In this document: piece after piece, positions 24,891 to 34,627 of the stretch
How positions within the stretch are numbered: the first letter of the stretch is position 1
Layout: every line of letters starts with the position of its first letter
Assembly: GCA_945889625.1 (NCBI GenBank)
Contig: CAMDCE010000012.1
Location: 38,479-102,478, forward strand
Reading direction: 5' to 3'
DNA: 64,000 bases
Source of the DNA: Asaia bogorensis
GTDB taxonomy: Bacteria; Pseudomonadota; Alphaproteobacteria; Reyranellales; Reyranellaceae
Made by a program: the position numbers and the translations under genes
The notes under the pieces: generated by a model
Database searches by the model: none
What the model saw: the letters and a program-made list of their open reading frames with translations, nothing else
Told to the model about the DNA's origin: nothing

Positions 24891-24989
24891 CTTGTCATCC
24901 CGAGCGAAGCGAGGGATCTTTCCGCGGTAGAAGAGCAATGATCCCTCGCTTGGGTGCGGGGGTTACCCCACGCGACTCGGGATGACAAG
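24891..24989. repeat. Palindromic repeat family A, copy 1
   Basis: Arms CTTGTCATCCCGAG (from 24891) and CTCGGGATGACAAG (to 24989) are exact complements. GCGAGGGATC and GATCCCTCGC form an inner dyad. It fills the convergent gap between the RsmC-like gene and tlyA, ending exactly at the tlyA stop, and could act as a bidirectional transcription stop. Four relatives lie at 40503, 41824, 44816 and 48996. Confidence 0.85.
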
Positions 24990-25745
24990 CTAGCGAGGCT
25001 CTTCTTCCAAGAAGCCGGCGATCAGGAACTCCTTGTTCCCTTCCGCACCGGTGATCGGGCTTTCCGTGACGCCGAGCACGCGCCAGCCCTTCTGGGCGGC
25101 GAGCCAGGCCGCGATGGTGTCGCAGACTTCGGTGTGCAACTCGGGCTCGCGCACGATGCCGCCCTTGCCGACGCGTCCCTTGCCTACTTCGAACTGCGGC
25201 TTGATCAGCGCCACGAGATGCGCGCCCGATCCCGCGAGCGCCAGCGCTGCCGGCAGGGCAGTGCGCAGGCCGATGAAAGAGGCGTCGCAGACGATCAGGC
25301 CGATCGGCTCGGCGATCGTCGCGCGCGTGACGTCGCGGATGTTGGTTTTTTCCATCGAGATCACGCGTGAATCGGAACGCAGCTTCCAGGCGATCTGGTT
25401 GGTGCCGACATCGACGGCATAGACCTTGGCGACGCCACGCTGCAGGAGGCAGTCGGTGAAGCCGCCGGTCGACGATCCGACGTCGAGCGCGATGCGCCCC
25501 GTCACGGGAATGGCAAAATGATCCAGCGCCTTTTCCAGCTTCAGTCCGCCGCGCGACACATAGGGATGCGGCTGACCCCGCACTTCGAGCGCAGTATCGG
25601 CCGCGATGGCCTGGCCCGCCTTGTCCAATCGTCGCTCTCCAGCGAACACAAGGCCAGCCATGACCAACCGCTGCGCCGCGGCGCGCGTCTCGGCGAGTCC
25701 GCGCTCGACCAGCGCCACGTCCAGCCGCGTTTTGGTCCCCGCCAT
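24990..25745 (-). CDS. tlyA: TlyA-family 16S/23S rRNA 2'-O-methyltransferase
   Basis: 251 residues: an N-terminal S4 RNA-binding domain (1-62; RLDVALVERGLAETRAAAQR) and an FtsJ-like methyltransferase domain. The SAM motif DVGSSTGGFTD lies near residue 88; catalytic-tetrad segments include VCDASFIGL and LIKPQFEVGKG. Known family members methylate ribose 2'-OH in rRNA; the old name hemolysin A reflects heterologous phenotypes. In many alphaproteobacteria it sits beside dxs; here four genes intervene. Confidence 0.93.
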   Translation of the reverse strand: MAGTKTRLDVALVERGLAETRAAAQRLVMAGLVFAGERRLDKAGQAIAADTALEVRGQPHPYVSRGGLKLEKALDHFAIPVTGRIALDVGSSTGGFTDCLLQRGVAKVYAVDVGTNQIAWKLRSDSRVISMEKTNIRDVTRATIAEPIGLIVCDASFIGLRTALPAALALAGSGAHLVALIKPQFEVGKGRVGKGGIVREPELHTEVCDTIAAWLAAQKGWRVLGVTESPITGAEGNKEFLIAGFLEEEPR

Positions 25746-25760
25746 CTCCCAACCTCTGGC

Positions 25761-26219
25761 CTAAACCTCCGGCGGCACCGACCGCTTGTCCGCCGATCGC
25801 GGACTCATCAGGCCGACGGCCACGCCGTTCGGGTCCTCGACGACGGCATAGCGGGCGCCCCAAAACGCATCGTACGGCACCTGCAGGCTGCGGTAACCGG
25901 CCACGATCATCTCGGCATGGAGGCGATCGACCTCCCCGCGCGAGGCCACGCGAAATCCGACGACCACTCGGCCCTTGAGATCCTGGCGACCGCGCCATCC
26001 CTCGTTCCATTTCGTGGCAAAGACGGCGCTGTCGAGATCGAAATCGAAGCCCGCGGGGCCGGCCACGTCGCTGGCACTCGCATGATGGGCGCCGGTCGCG
26101 GTGCGCCACACCCGGTTGTCGGGGATCATCACGCCAAGCCTGCGATAGAAGTCTATGGAAGCGGCAAGATCGCCGCTTACAATGTTCAATTGACTGAACA
26201 TCGGCCGTGGATTGCTCAT
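25761..26219 (-). CDS. VOC-family protein
   Basis: 152 residues from the ATG at 26219, which has GAGGAG seven bases upstream; a GTG two codons earlier is less likely. It is a single glyoxalase-fold module (FSQLNIVSGDLAASIDFYRR; ARYAVVEDPNGVAVGLMSP). The final-strand metal ligand Glu is replaced (GVAVGLM), so it may bind a ligand without being a metal-dependent dioxygenase. It is divergent from the SDR gene. The function is unknown. Confidence 0.78.
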   Translation of the reverse strand: MSNPRPMFSQLNIVSGDLAASIDFYRRLGVMIPDNRVWRTATGAHHASASDVAGPAGFDFDLDSAVFATKWNEGWRGRQDLKGRVVVGFRVASRGEVDRLHAEMIVAGYRSLQVPYDAFWGARYAVVEDPNGVAVGLMSPRSADKRSVPPEV

Positions 26220-26254
26220 CGCCACGCTCCTCGGGAAGGAATACGGACGCGACT

Positions 26255-26998
26255 ATGGACACGAAACTTCTCGAGGGCGAGCGCGCCCTGATCACCGGCT
26301 GCGCCGGCGGCATCGGCCGCGGCATCGCCAAGGCTCTCCTGGCCGAGGGCGCGACAGTTCTTGGCAGCGACATCGTCGCGCCGCCTGCCGGGGACGGCAT
26401 CGATTTCCTCGCCGCCGATCTCGCTAAACGCGACGGCTGGAAAGGCCTGCTGGACGGCGCCTTGGCCAGGCTCGGCTCGATCTCGCTGTTCGTCCATGCC
26501 GCAAGCCCGCGCCGACTGGAAGTCGACACGCCGCTGTCGGTCAGCGAGGAAACCTGGGACGCCATGACCGACATCAACCTGCGCAGCGGCTTCTTCCTCG
26601 CCCGCGAAGTCGGCAGGCACATGCGCGAGCGCAAGACCAAGGGCCGCATCCTTCTGATCACCTCGCAGCACCGCGAGATGACGCGCAACCTCGCCCACTA
26701 CAGCGCCTCGAAAGCCGGCATGACCATGGTGATGAAGGAGCTGGCCCGCGTGCTGGCGCCCGACGGCATCCGGGTCAATGCCATCGCGCCGGGCGCCATC
26801 CCGGGCGGCGGCTTCGTCGCCGACAACCTTGCTGACCTGGTTGCGCAAATCCCGCTCGGCCGCGCCGGCACTCCCGATGACATCGCCCAGGTGGCTGTCG
26901 CGGTACTGTCAGAAAGATTTGGCCGCTATGTAGTGGGCACGACAGTAGAAGTTGATGGTGGCATCGGCCTGATCAGCTGGATTCCTGCCAAGGCTTGA
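26255..26998 (+). CDS. SDR-family oxidoreductase
   Basis: 247 residues, classical short-chain dehydrogenase. TGCAGGIGRGIAKAL is the cofactor loop near residue 12. The active site has YSASKAG (Tyr/Lys near 148-152), preceded by LLITSQH where the usual catalytic Ser lies. The C-terminus VEVDGGIGLISW is typical. The ATG at 26255 matches the family start; the GTG 16 codons upstream lies inside the divergent gene. The substrate is unknown. The diagnostic NNAG is absent and reads HAASPR (VHAASPRRLEV), a subfamily feature. Confidence 0.88.
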   Translation: MDTKLLEGERALITGCAGGIGRGIAKALLAEGATVLGSDIVAPPAGDGIDFLAADLAKRDGWKGLLDGALARLGSISLFVHAASPRRLEVDTPLSVSEETWDAMTDINLRSGFFLAREVGRHMRERKTKGRILLITSQHREMTRNLAHYSASKAGMTMVMKELARVLAPDGIRVNAIAPGAIPGGGFVADNLADLVAQIPLGRAGTPDDIAQVAVAVLSERFGRYVVGTTVEVDGGIGLISWIPAKA

Positions 26999-27020
26999 CG
27001 GCCTCCATCAGAGGGCTAGA

Positions 27021-27037
27021 TGTAAGGTTGTCTTACA
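27021..27037. promoter_or_regulatory. Dyad operator candidate before the peroxiredoxin gene
   Basis: A perfect inverted repeat TGTAAG-GTTGT-CTTACA, 14 bases before the ATG at 27052. It overlaps the likely promoter/leader of a stress gene, the position expected for a repressor site. I cannot name the regulator. Confidence 0.4.
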
Positions 27038-27051
27038 GAGGGGACTACACC

Positions 27052-27714
<663 letters not shown>

Positions 27715-27731
27715 CTGCGAGCCAGTGGACG

Positions 27732-28379
27732 CTAAGGCAACTCGACGTCCGCCATCGACAGCAGGTCGAAAGGCAACTTGAAGCCAGGCAGCGCGGCCAC
27801 GCGCGCTGCCCAGGTGAAGATGTGTTTCCAGCGTCCGAGGTCGATCTCGGAAATCGCGGCAAAGGCCACGTCGCAGCGGCAGACGATGTCGGCGACGGTG
27901 GGCTCGCTGGAACAGAGATAGTTCCCGTGAGCGAGATGGGAGTCGAACACCGACAAGGCGGCCTCGGCGTGCCGGGCATGGTAGTCGACGATCGCCGGCT
28001 CGACGCTTATCGGCAGCAGGCCTTTCTTGCCGAGCTGAACGCCGTAACAGTTGAAGATCGGGGGAAACAGCGCGTCGACCTCCCAATACAGCCATTCGCG
28101 CACGAGCTTGCGGGTCGCGGAGTCGGCGCCCTGGAATCGCCCGAGCGTCTCGGCCAGATGTTCGACGATCGCGGTCGCCTGAACATGGACGCGGCCGTTG
28201 TCGACGAGAACCGGAACCTGCCCCCAGCGCGACATTGCCTGGAACTCCGGCGTCTTGTGCATGCCCTTCTGGAAACTCACGTATCGGAACGAGAACGGCG
28301 CGCCCGACATGTGCAGCATCAACGCGACTTTGTAGGTCGGGAGCGAGTGCGGGCTGCCGTAGAGCGTGAAGCGGTTCAT
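27732..28379 (-). CDS. Glutathione S-transferase family protein
   Basis: 215 residues. The thioredoxin-like N-terminal domain has FTLYGSPHSLPTYKVALMLH, GQVPVLVDNG and the glutathione gamma-Glu-binding QATAIVEHLAETLG (near residue 65). The helical C-terminal domain contains EPTVADIVCRCDVAF, with the conserved N-capping Asp. The catalytic residue is probably a Ser or Tyr early in the N-terminus and is not certain. It is last in a minus-strand run after dxs and a small ORF. Confidence 0.88.
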   Translation of the reverse strand: MNRFTLYGSPHSLPTYKVALMLHMSGAPFSFRYVSFQKGMHKTPEFQAMSRWGQVPVLVDNGRVHVQATAIVEHLAETLGRFQGADSATRKLVREWLYWEVDALFPPIFNCYGVQLGKKGLLPISVEPAIVDYHARHAEAALSVFDSHLAHGNYLCSSEPTVADIVCRCDVAFAAISEIDLGRWKHIFTWAARVAALPGFKLPFDLLSMADVELP

Positions 28380-28395
28380 CCAGGGGCGCGGCGTC

Positions 28396-28479
28396 CTACT
28401 TGCCGCGCGTGTCCTTGCGATAGAGGTAGTAGGCAAAGCCTCCGACGACGGCCAAGGCGATCAGGGCCGGTATTTCCAC
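28396..28479 (-). CDS. 27-residue small membrane protein downstream of dxs
   Basis: A GTG-initiated ORF four bases after the dxs stop: VEIPALIALAVVGGFAYYLY followed by RKDTRGK. It is a single hydrophobic helix with a positively charged C-terminal end, which predicts a membrane anchor with its C-terminus in the cytoplasm. Placement in the narrow gap between dxs and the GST gene and the clean topology support translation; the short length and non-ATG start keep it uncertain. I do not recognise a family. Confidence 0.45.
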   Translation of the reverse strand: MEIPALIALAVVGGFAYYLYRKDTRGK

Positions 28480-28483
28480 TCCG

Positions 28484-30400
28484 CTAACCCCGTGCGCGCT
28501 CGGCTCTCTGGCCGAGCGCGGCAAGCGCTGCCGCCACGATGTGCGGGGCATCGAGGCCGGCCTCTTCGTACTGACGGGCCGGCGAGGCCTGGTCGATGAA
28601 GCGGTCGGGCAGGGTCAGCGGCCGCACCTTCACCCCCTGATCGAGCAGGCCGGCGGTCGCAAGATACTGCAGGACGTGGCTGGCGAAGCCACCGACGGCG
28701 CCCTCCTCCACCGTGATCAGCACTTCGTGCTCGCGCACCAGACGGCGGATGAGATCGGTGTCGAGCGGCTTGGCGAAGCGAGCGTCGGCCACGGTGGCGC
28801 TCAGCCCCTTGGCCCCGAGATCCTCGGCAGCGGTCAGGCATTCGGCGAGGCGCGTGCCGAAACTCAGGATCGCGATCTTGGTGCCCTCGCGCAGGATGCG
28901 GCCCTTGCCGATCGCCAGCGGCGTGCCTCGGGCAGGCAGTTCGACGCCGACGCCCTCGCCGCGCGGATAGCGGAAGGCCGAGGGACGGTCGTCGATCTGG
29001 GCCGCCGTCGCCACCATGTGCATCAGCTCCAGTTCGTCGGCCGCCGCCATCACCACGAAGTCGGGCAGGCAGGCGAGATAGGCGATGTCGTAGGAGCCGG
29101 CGTGCGTGGCGCCGTCGGCGCCGACCAGGCCCGCGCGGTCGATGGCAAAGCGCACCGGCAGGCGCTGGATCGCCACATCGTGCACCACCTGGTCGTAGGC
29201 GCGCTGCAGGAAGGTCGAGTAGATCGCCGCGAACGGCTTGAAGCCCTCGCAGGCCAGCCCGGCGGCGAAGGTGACGCCGTGCTGCTCGGCGATGCCGACA
29301 TCGAAGGTCCGTTCGGGGAAGCGTTCGGCGAACTTGTCGATGCTGGTGCCCGAGGGCATCGCGGCAGTGATGGCGACGATCTTGGGATCGGCCTCGGCTT
29401 CGGCGATCAGCGCCTTGGCGAACACCGCCTGGTAGGCCGGCGCATTGGCCACCGGCTTGGACTGCTTGCCGGTCACGACGTCGAACTTCACCACGCCGTG
29501 GTACTTGTCGGCGCTCGCTTCGGCGGGCGGATAGCCCTTGCCCTTCTTGGTCACGACATGGACCAGGATCGGCTTGTCGAGCTTGCTGTCGCGGGCGTTC
29601 TTCAGCACCGGCAGCAGATGGTCGAGATTGTGCCCGTCGACCGGGCCGACATAGTAGAAGCCGAGCTCGTCAAACAGCGTGCCGCCGGCCACGAAGCCGC
29701 GGGCGAATTCCTCGGCGCGGCGCGCCGCCATCTCGAGCGGCTTGGGTAGTGACTCGGCGAAAGTGCGGCCGAGGTTGCGCAGGCTGACGTAGGGCCGCCC
29801 CGACAGCAGGCGCGACAGGTGCGCCGACATGGCGCCGGTCGGCGGCGCGATCGACATGTCGTTGTCGTTCAGGACGACGATCAGCCGGCTGCGCAGATGG
29901 CCCGCGTTGTTCATGGCCTCGTAGGCCATGCCGGCGCTCATCGCGCCGTCGCCAATCACCGCGATGACGTTGTTGTTGCCGCCGGCCAGATCGCGCGCGA
30001 CGGCCATGCCGAGGCCGGACGAGATCGAGGTCGAGGAGTGGGCGGCACCAAACGGGTCGTACTGGCTCTCGACCCGGCGCGTGAAGCCCGACAGCCCGCC
30101 CTCCTGCCGCAGGGTGCGGATGCGCGAGCGGCGGCCGGTGACGATCTTGTGCGGATAGGCCTGGTGGCCGACATCCCAGATCAGGCGGTCCTTGGGCGTG
30201 TCGAAGGTGTAGTGCAGCGCCACGGTAAGCTCGACCACGCCCAGCCCGGCGCCGAGATGGCCTCCTGTCACAGAAACTGCGGAAATCGTCTCCTGTCGCA
30301 GTTCGTCTGCAAGCTGGCGCAGCTGGTCGACCCGCAGCCGACGGATGTCGGCCGGTATGTCGACGGTATCGAGGAGCGGCGTGGGGCTCGGCGCCGTCAT
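28484..30400 (-). CDS. dxs: 1-deoxy-D-xylulose-5-phosphate synthase
   Basis: 638 residues, normal length. It condenses pyruvate and glyceraldehyde-3-phosphate with thiamine diphosphate, the first step of the MEP isoprenoid pathway. Visible are [17 protein letters not shown], the ThDP/Mg motif GDGAMSAG near residue 150, the [10 protein letters not shown] segment of the transketolase pyrimidine domain, and a complete C-terminal domain. It lies 45 bases downstream of ispA, in the usual alphaproteobacterial order xseB-ispA-dxs. Confidence 0.97.
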   Translation of the reverse strand: MTAPSPTPLLDTVDIPADIRRLRVDQLRQLADELRQETISAVSVTGGHLGAGLGVVELTVALHYTFDTPKDRLIWDVGHQAYPHKIVTGRRSRIRTLRQEGGLSGFTRRVESQYDPFGAAHSSTSISSGLGMAVARDLAGGNNNVIAVIGDGAMSAGMAYEAMNNAGHLRSRLIVVLNDNDMSIAPPTGAMSAHLSRLLSGRPYVSLRNLGRTFAESLPKPLEMAARRAEEFARGFVAGGTLFDELGFYYVGPVDGHNLDHLLPVLKNARDSKLDKPILVHVVTKKGKGYPPAEASADKYHGVVKFDVVTGKQSKPVANAPAYQAVFAKALIAEAEADPKIVAITAAMPSGTSIDKFAERFPERTFDVGIAEQHGVTFAAGLACEGFKPFAAIYSTFLQRAYDQVVHDVAIQRLPVRFAIDRAGLVGADGATHAGSYDIAYLACLPDFVVMAAADELELMHMVATAAQIDDRPSAFRYPRGEGVGVELPARGTPLAIGKGRILREGTKIAILSFGTRLAECLTAAEDLGAKGLSATVADARFAKPLDTDLIRRLVREHEVLITVEEGAVGGFASHVLQYLATAGLLDQGVKVRPLTLPDRFIDQASPARQYEEAGLDAPHIVAAALAALGQRAERARG

Positions 30401-30444
30401 TAGATTTCTAGGCCCATTGAGGCACTATACTCCTGCAAGGTCGC

Positions 30445-31365
30445 TCATGCGCGCCGGGCAACCACGAATTCGGCGGCCTGCCTTAGCAGATCGGCCGCCC
30501 TGCCGAACGGCTCCAGATGCGCGGCGGCCTGTCGCGCCAGCAGGCCCGCCTGGGCGCGCGCGCGTTCCTGGCCGAGGATCGACACGAAGGTGGCCTTGCC
30601 GGCCGCGGCGTCCTTGCCCGGCGTCTTGCCGATGTCGACGATAGTGCCCTCGACGTCGAGAAGGTCGTCGGTGATCTGGAAGGCCAGCCCGAGGTCATGC
30701 GCATAGGCCGACAGCGCGGCGCGCGACGGCTCCGCCGCCTTGCCCAGGATCGCCCCTGACGTGCACGAGAACGAGATCAGCGCGCCTGTCTTCAGCCGCT
30801 GCAGCCGGGTGACGGCGCCGATCGACTGGTCCGATCCCTTGGTCTCGGCCAGCAGATCGAGCATCTGGCCGCCCACCATGCCGTGCGCGCCGGCCGCCCG
30901 TGCGAGCTCCGACACGAGCGCCACGCGAACTCCGGCATCTCCATGGGTGTCCTCGTGCGCCAGCACCTCGAAGGCCAGCGCCTGCAGGGCATCGCCCGCC
31001 AGGATCGCCGTCGCCTCGTCGAACTGCTTGTGGGACGACGGCTTGCCGCGCCTCAGGTCGTCGTCGTCCATCGCCGGCAAGTCGTCGTGAATCAAGGAGT
31101 AGGCGTGCACGAACTCGATGGCGCTGGCGGTGCGCAGCGCCGACGTCGCCGACACCTTGAAGAGTGTCGAACTGGCCAGCACGAAGAAGGCGCGCAGGCG
31201 CTTGCCGCCGCCCAGGCTGGAATAGCGCATGGCGTCGAAGACCCTCGCCTCGCCGCTCTCGCCCCCGGGGAATTGGCGTGGCAGCAGGCGATCCATGGTC
31301 CGCTCGACCGATTCGGCTGTGAACGCCAAAGCTGAGTCGAACTCGCGATGGGACGACAACGGCAT
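30445..31365 (-). CDS. ispA: Short-chain polyprenyl diphosphate synthase (farnesyl diphosphate synthase)
   Basis: 306 residues. The first aspartate-rich motif is LIHDDLPAMDDDDLRRGKPS (near residue 93) and the second ITDDLLDVEG (near 232). The two extra residues between the first-motif aspartates match bacterial IspA-type farnesyl synthases. It elongates dimethylallyl/geranyl diphosphate using products of the MEP pathway that Dxs starts. It lies between xseB and dxs and is probably cotranscribed. Confidence 0.94.
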   Translation of the reverse strand: MPLSSHREFDSALAFTAESVERTMDRLLPRQFPGGESGEARVFDAMRYSSLGGGKRLRAFFVLASSTLFKVSATSALRTASAIEFVHAYSLIHDDLPAMDDDDLRRGKPSSHKQFDEATAILAGDALQALAFEVLAHEDTHGDAGVRVALVSELARAAGAHGMVGGQMLDLLAETKGSDQSIGAVTRLQRLKTGALISFSCTSGAILGKAAEPSRAALSAYAHDLGLAFQITDDLLDVEGTIVDIGKTPGKDAAAGKATFVSILGQERARAQAGLLARQAAAHLEPFGRAADLLRQAAEFVVARRA

Positions 31366-31386
31366 GAGACGGGATCAGCCCAAGGA

Positions 31387-31662
31387 TCAGTTCAGGTCGG
31401 CAGGCTGGCTGCTGACCGTTCCGTCGGGCGAGAAGTTGATCTTTTCTACCTTCATCTTGGCTTCGGCGAGCTTGGCCTCGCAGTGCCGCTTGAGCATGGC
31501 TCCGCGCTCATAGGCCTGTATGGCCTCGTCCAGCTTCACCTTGCCCTGCTCGAGCTGCTGGACGATCGCCTCCAGCTCCTTCAGCGCATCCTCGAACGAC
31601 AGGCCGGCAATATCCTTAGGCAGTGCGGGTTCTTTCGCCAATTTGGGCCTCTCACTGGGCAT
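31387..31662 (-). CDS. xseB: Exodeoxyribonuclease VII small subunit
   Basis: 91 residues. The conserved core is LSFEDALKELEAIVQQLEQG then KVKLDEAIQAYERGAMLKRH, the two-helix hairpin that coats the XseA catalytic subunit. ATG 31662, preceded by GGAG, gives the family length; the longer open frame is rejected. It is first in the xseB-ispA-dxs run. The large subunit gene is not in the window. Confidence 0.95.
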   Translation of the reverse strand: MPSERPKLAKEPALPKDIAGLSFEDALKELEAIVQQLEQGKVKLDEAIQAYERGAMLKRHCEAKLAEAKMKVEKINFSPDGTVSSQPADLN

Positions 31663-31919
31663 TACTCCGGGGGTCGCGCCAATGGTAGCCGGCCCGGCCC
31701 ACCGGGGCCAGCCGCGCCGCCGGCAGGCTGTGCAAATCGCCCCATTCCGTGAAGGTTTTGCCTCTTGCACAACTATCGCGATTGAAACACGCGTCAGCGT
31801 CATGGCGGCCTTGCACGTTCGCTGGTCAAAACCCGCCGTCCCGCATTGCGGTGCTGGCGAGCCAGTGGCAGCTTCGATTTCGCAAAAAATAAACGGCCAT
31901 TCACAGGAGATAAACGCCC

Positions 31920-32855
31920 ATGGGCAATGTCAGCCACCTCGTCACGCGAACCGCTGCCTTCCAGAGCTCGGTCGAGAACGGACTAGCCGAAGGCACGCCT
32001 GCCAAGGATCGGCAGTTCGTGACGGCGCTTGCCCGCGGCCTCGACATCCTGCGCGCCTTCCATGCCGGCGAAGGCATGCTGGGCAACCAGGAGATCGCCC
32101 ATCGCACCGGCTTGCCCAAGCCCACCGTGGCCCGCCTCACCCATACGCTGACCGAGCTCGGCTACCTCAACTACATAAGGCGCTTCCGCAAATACGAACT
32201 GGGCGCCTCGGTGCTGGCGCTGGGCTACGCTGCGATCTCGAGCATGGATGTGCGCCGCGCCTCGCGCCAGCCGCTCGAACAGATCGCCCACGCGCTCAAC
32301 GCCTCGACCGCACTGGGCGGCCGCGACCGTCATTCGATGATCTATCTCGAAGCCTGCCGCGGCCCCTCGGTCGTGGCGATCACCCACGATGTCGGCACCC
32401 GCGTGCCTATGGCCAGCACCGCGATGGGCCGCGCCTATCTCTTCTCGCTGCCCGACGCCGACCGCAACAAGCAGATCGATGCCATCCGCCGCCGCTGGCG
32501 CGACGACTGGGGCAAGGTGAAGACCGGCCTCGAGCGCTCGTTCAAGGAACTGGGCGACAGAGGCTTCTGCGTCACCTGGGGTGAGTGGCTGCCCGAGCTG
32601 TGCGGCGTCGGCGCACCGTTGCGCAATTCCGATGGCACGGCCGCCTATGCCATCAACGCCTCGGCGCCGATCTACCAGATCAGCCGCGACCGCCTCGAAG
32701 CCGACTGGGGTCCGCGCCTGGTCAAGGTGGCGCGCGACATCCGCACCGGCATGGCCTCGCAGCCGGCAGCAGCATCGACACCTGCCGTCGCTGCCGCCAG
32801 CCGCCCGGTCACCAACGGCCAAAAGCCGCCGATCGCCGCGATGGCCCGCCGCTAA
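31920..32855 (+). CDS. IclR-family transcriptional regulator
   Basis: 311 residues. The winged helix lies at about 38-100 (VTALARGLDILRAFHAGEGM; NQEIAHRTGLPKPTVARLTH). The GAF-like effector domain follows (LNASTALGGRDRHSMIYLEA; VGTRVPMASTAMGRAYL). A low-complexity Ala/Pro tail occupies about 265-311. IclR regulators usually control aromatic or acetate catabolism. The 257-base upstream gap has only a ribosome-binding site (AGGAGATAAA) that I can place. It stands alone, so its target is not clear; the hydroquinone dioxygenase genes beyond the next gene are candidates. Confidence 0.92.
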   Translation: MGNVSHLVTRTAAFQSSVENGLAEGTPAKDRQFVTALARGLDILRAFHAGEGMLGNQEIAHRTGLPKPTVARLTHTLTELGYLNYIRRFRKYELGASVLALGYAAISSMDVRRASRQPLEQIAHALNASTALGGRDRHSMIYLEACRGPSVVAITHDVGTRVPMASTAMGRAYLFSLPDADRNKQIDAIRRRWRDDWGKVKTGLERSFKELGDRGFCVTWGEWLPELCGVGAPLRNSDGTAAYAINASAPIYQISRDRLEADWGPRLVKVARDIRTGMASQPAAASTPAVAAASRPVTNGQKPPIAAMARR

Positions 32856-32880
32856 GACGGAGACATCGAGATCCAACGAC

Positions 32881-32911
32881 AAAGACCGGCCCAATGGCCG
32901 GTCTTTTTATT
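32881..32911 (+). terminator. Rho-independent terminator after the IclR gene
   Basis: Perfect stem AAAGACCGGCC / GGCCGGTCTTT with a CAAT loop, followed by TTATTT. The tail overlaps the last bases of the convergent reductase gene, so it may also help stop that transcript. Confidence 0.9.
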
Positions 32912-33611
32912 TGGTCGAGCTCAGCTTGTAGCGCAACCAGACCGCGCCGCCGTCGAGCACCTCGTGGCTGGTGAGCACCATTCTTTCGATCGGCGCGGGA
33001 CCGAGGTCGACGTCGCCGGAGTTGAAGACAGTGGGAGCGCCCGAGCTGCCGTCGATGGCCGGACTGACGACCAGGCTGATTTCGTCGACCAGGCCGGCGC
33101 GCAGCAGCGCGCCGTTGGCCCCACCACCACCCTCCAGCAGGAGGTGTTCGATGCCGAGCTCGCGATTGAGCGTCTCGAGTGCGACGCCAAGATCGATCTC
33201 GGTCCTGCCGGCGAAGATGTAGGAGACGCCATCGGCGCGCAGGCCGGCCAGGTGCCGATCCGACACCGCCTCCGCGAGGATGACGAGGATCGGATCGCCG
33301 CCGATATCCTTGCGCGCCCACACCGCCTTGCCCTTGGCATCGAGGAAGATGCCCCAGGCCTTGGCCTCACGCTGGGCGAACCAGGCCTGGCGCTCAAAGA
33401 TCTGGTCGCTCGGCGGGTACGCGGTGCCCTTGGCGAATTCCTGCGCCGTGACCCGGCCGCACAGCCACGACCCGCCGCCCAACTGCCCGACCAGTTGATC
33501 GTGCAGCTTCTCGAACAGGCCGGGCACGACGTTGGCCTTGGGCCGCCAGCGGCTGCCCCAGATCCGCCCGTCGACGCTCATGACCATGTGGCAGATGACG
33601 TATGGCTTCAT
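32907..33611 (-). CDS. Dihydrofolate reductase/RibD C-terminal-family reductase
   Basis: 234 residues. The fold is visible in VICHMVMSVDGRIWGSRW (N-terminal strand and substrate loop), RADGVSYIFAG, and the NADPH-binding glycine-rich LLLEGGGGANGALLRAGLVD near residue 160. It belongs to the RibD C-terminal group of stand-alone NADPH reductases, not to true DHFR. It is seven bases downstream of the dioxygenase large-subunit gene, so it may reduce a product of that pathway (inference). Confidence 0.85.
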   Translation of the reverse strand: MKPYVICHMVMSVDGRIWGSRWRPKANVVPGLFEKLHDQLVGQLGGGSWLCGRVTAQEFAKGTAYPPSDQIFERQAWFAQREAKAWGIFLDAKGKAVWARKDIGGDPILVILAEAVSDRHLAGLRADGVSYIFAGRTEIDLGVALETLNRELGIEHLLLEGGGGANGALLRAGLVDEISLVVSPAIDGSSGAPTVFNSGDVDLGPAPIERMVLTSHEVLDGGAVWLRYKLSSTK

Positions 33612-33617
33612 GCGCGC

Positions 33618-34616
33618 TCAGAACTCCACGGGATAAGGCGACAGCTCGCCGCTCTCGTAGCGCTGCGGCAGGCCGGGCGTGACGTTCTCCCAGACATAAA
33701 GCATGGAGCGCTTCCTGGAGTAGCCCTGGTGGCGGATGTCGGCCGGCATGGCGGCGACGTCGCCCGCCTTCATCGTCACGCGGGCGCGCGGCGAGCCGGT
33801 GTTCTTGTCGCCGACGTCCCAGACGATCTCGTCCGAGAGCTGGATGAACCATTCGACGCGATCGTTGCCATGGAACACCGGCAATATGTACTCCTCGGTC
33901 GTCGGGCAGGCGAGCGAGGCCTTGCACACCGCGGTGACCGACGGGTTCCACGTGACGTCGGAGCGGCTGAGATACTTGAACAGGCTGAAAGCGTGAAGCT
34001 GGCCCTCGAAGCCCGGCTCGGCCACGATCTCGGGCTCGTCCTGCGAGACGTCGGCGAAGGCGCGGTTGACCGGCATGTCGTTGCGCAGCGGCGAGTCCCC
34101 CGGCAGACCCGGCATGCGCTGGGTGGCGATGCGCGTGCGCTCGATGGCGGCAATATTGTCGCCCTGCTTGGTGCCGAAGGCCGTGCCGGTCTCGACGGGT
34201 GCGGCGAAGGGATCGAAGCCTTCGTTGACCCAGTCGCGCAGGATGGCCTTGAAGGTCGCCATGATGTGGGCGGCGTCGAAGCGCTCGGTGTAGTCGACGC
34301 CCGCCTCCTTCATGACGCCGTTGAAGCTGCCGGCATACATGTCGACCTGGCCGTAGAGGTTGCGCGTGCCGATGACGTGATCGAAGTTGACCCAGCCGTA
34401 GAAGAAGTTCCACGCCACGTCGCGCATGCAGGCGCGCAGGAAGGCCTCGGCTGACATCTGGTGCGAGCGCGTCTGGCCCTTGGCTGGCCAGCGGATGGTG
34501 ACGAAATATTCGTCGCGCGCGAGCTCGAACTTGCCGAGCTTGAAGGTGCGATAGCCGTTCTCGTTGCTGGGATCGGTCGAGACGACGGTTGGTGGTGGCG
34601 TTGCAGTCGACGACAT
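33618..34616 (-). CDS. Probable hydroquinone 1,2-dioxygenase large subunit (PnpD/HapD-like)
   Basis: 332 residues, close to the 38-kDa large subunits of two-component hydroquinone dioxygenases as I remember them. Landmarks are FLRACMRDVAWNFFYGWVNF, AFADVSQDEPEIVAEPGFEG, and a C-terminal cupin-like part with PVFHGNDRVEWFIQL and DIRHQGYSRKRSM, whose His and Glu residues could bind Fe(II). These enzymes open hydroquinone to 4-hydroxymuconic semialdehyde. The small-subunit gene is 11 bases upstream. GGGGAG before ATG 34616 supports the start. The assignment rests on recalled family similarity, not a search. Confidence 0.7.
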   Translation of the reverse strand: MSSTATPPPTVVSTDPSNENGYRTFKLGKFELARDEYFVTIRWPAKGQTRSHQMSAEAFLRACMRDVAWNFFYGWVNFDHVIGTRNLYGQVDMYAGSFNGVMKEAGVDYTERFDAAHIMATFKAILRDWVNEGFDPFAAPVETGTAFGTKQGDNIAAIERTRIATQRMPGLPGDSPLRNDMPVNRAFADVSQDEPEIVAEPGFEGQLHAFSLFKYLSRSDVTWNPSVTAVCKASLACPTTEEYILPVFHGNDRVEWFIQLSDEIVWDVGDKNTGSPRARVTMKAGDVAAMPADIRHQGYSRKRSMLYVWENVTPGLPQRYESGELSPYPVEF

Positions 34617-34627
34617 GGCCCGCTCCC

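Noticed and set aside
31663..31919. Gap between xseB and the IclR gene as a possible small-RNA locus
   Set aside because: I could find no terminator-like hairpin or promoter pair that defines a transcript; only the IclR ribosome-binding site is evident.
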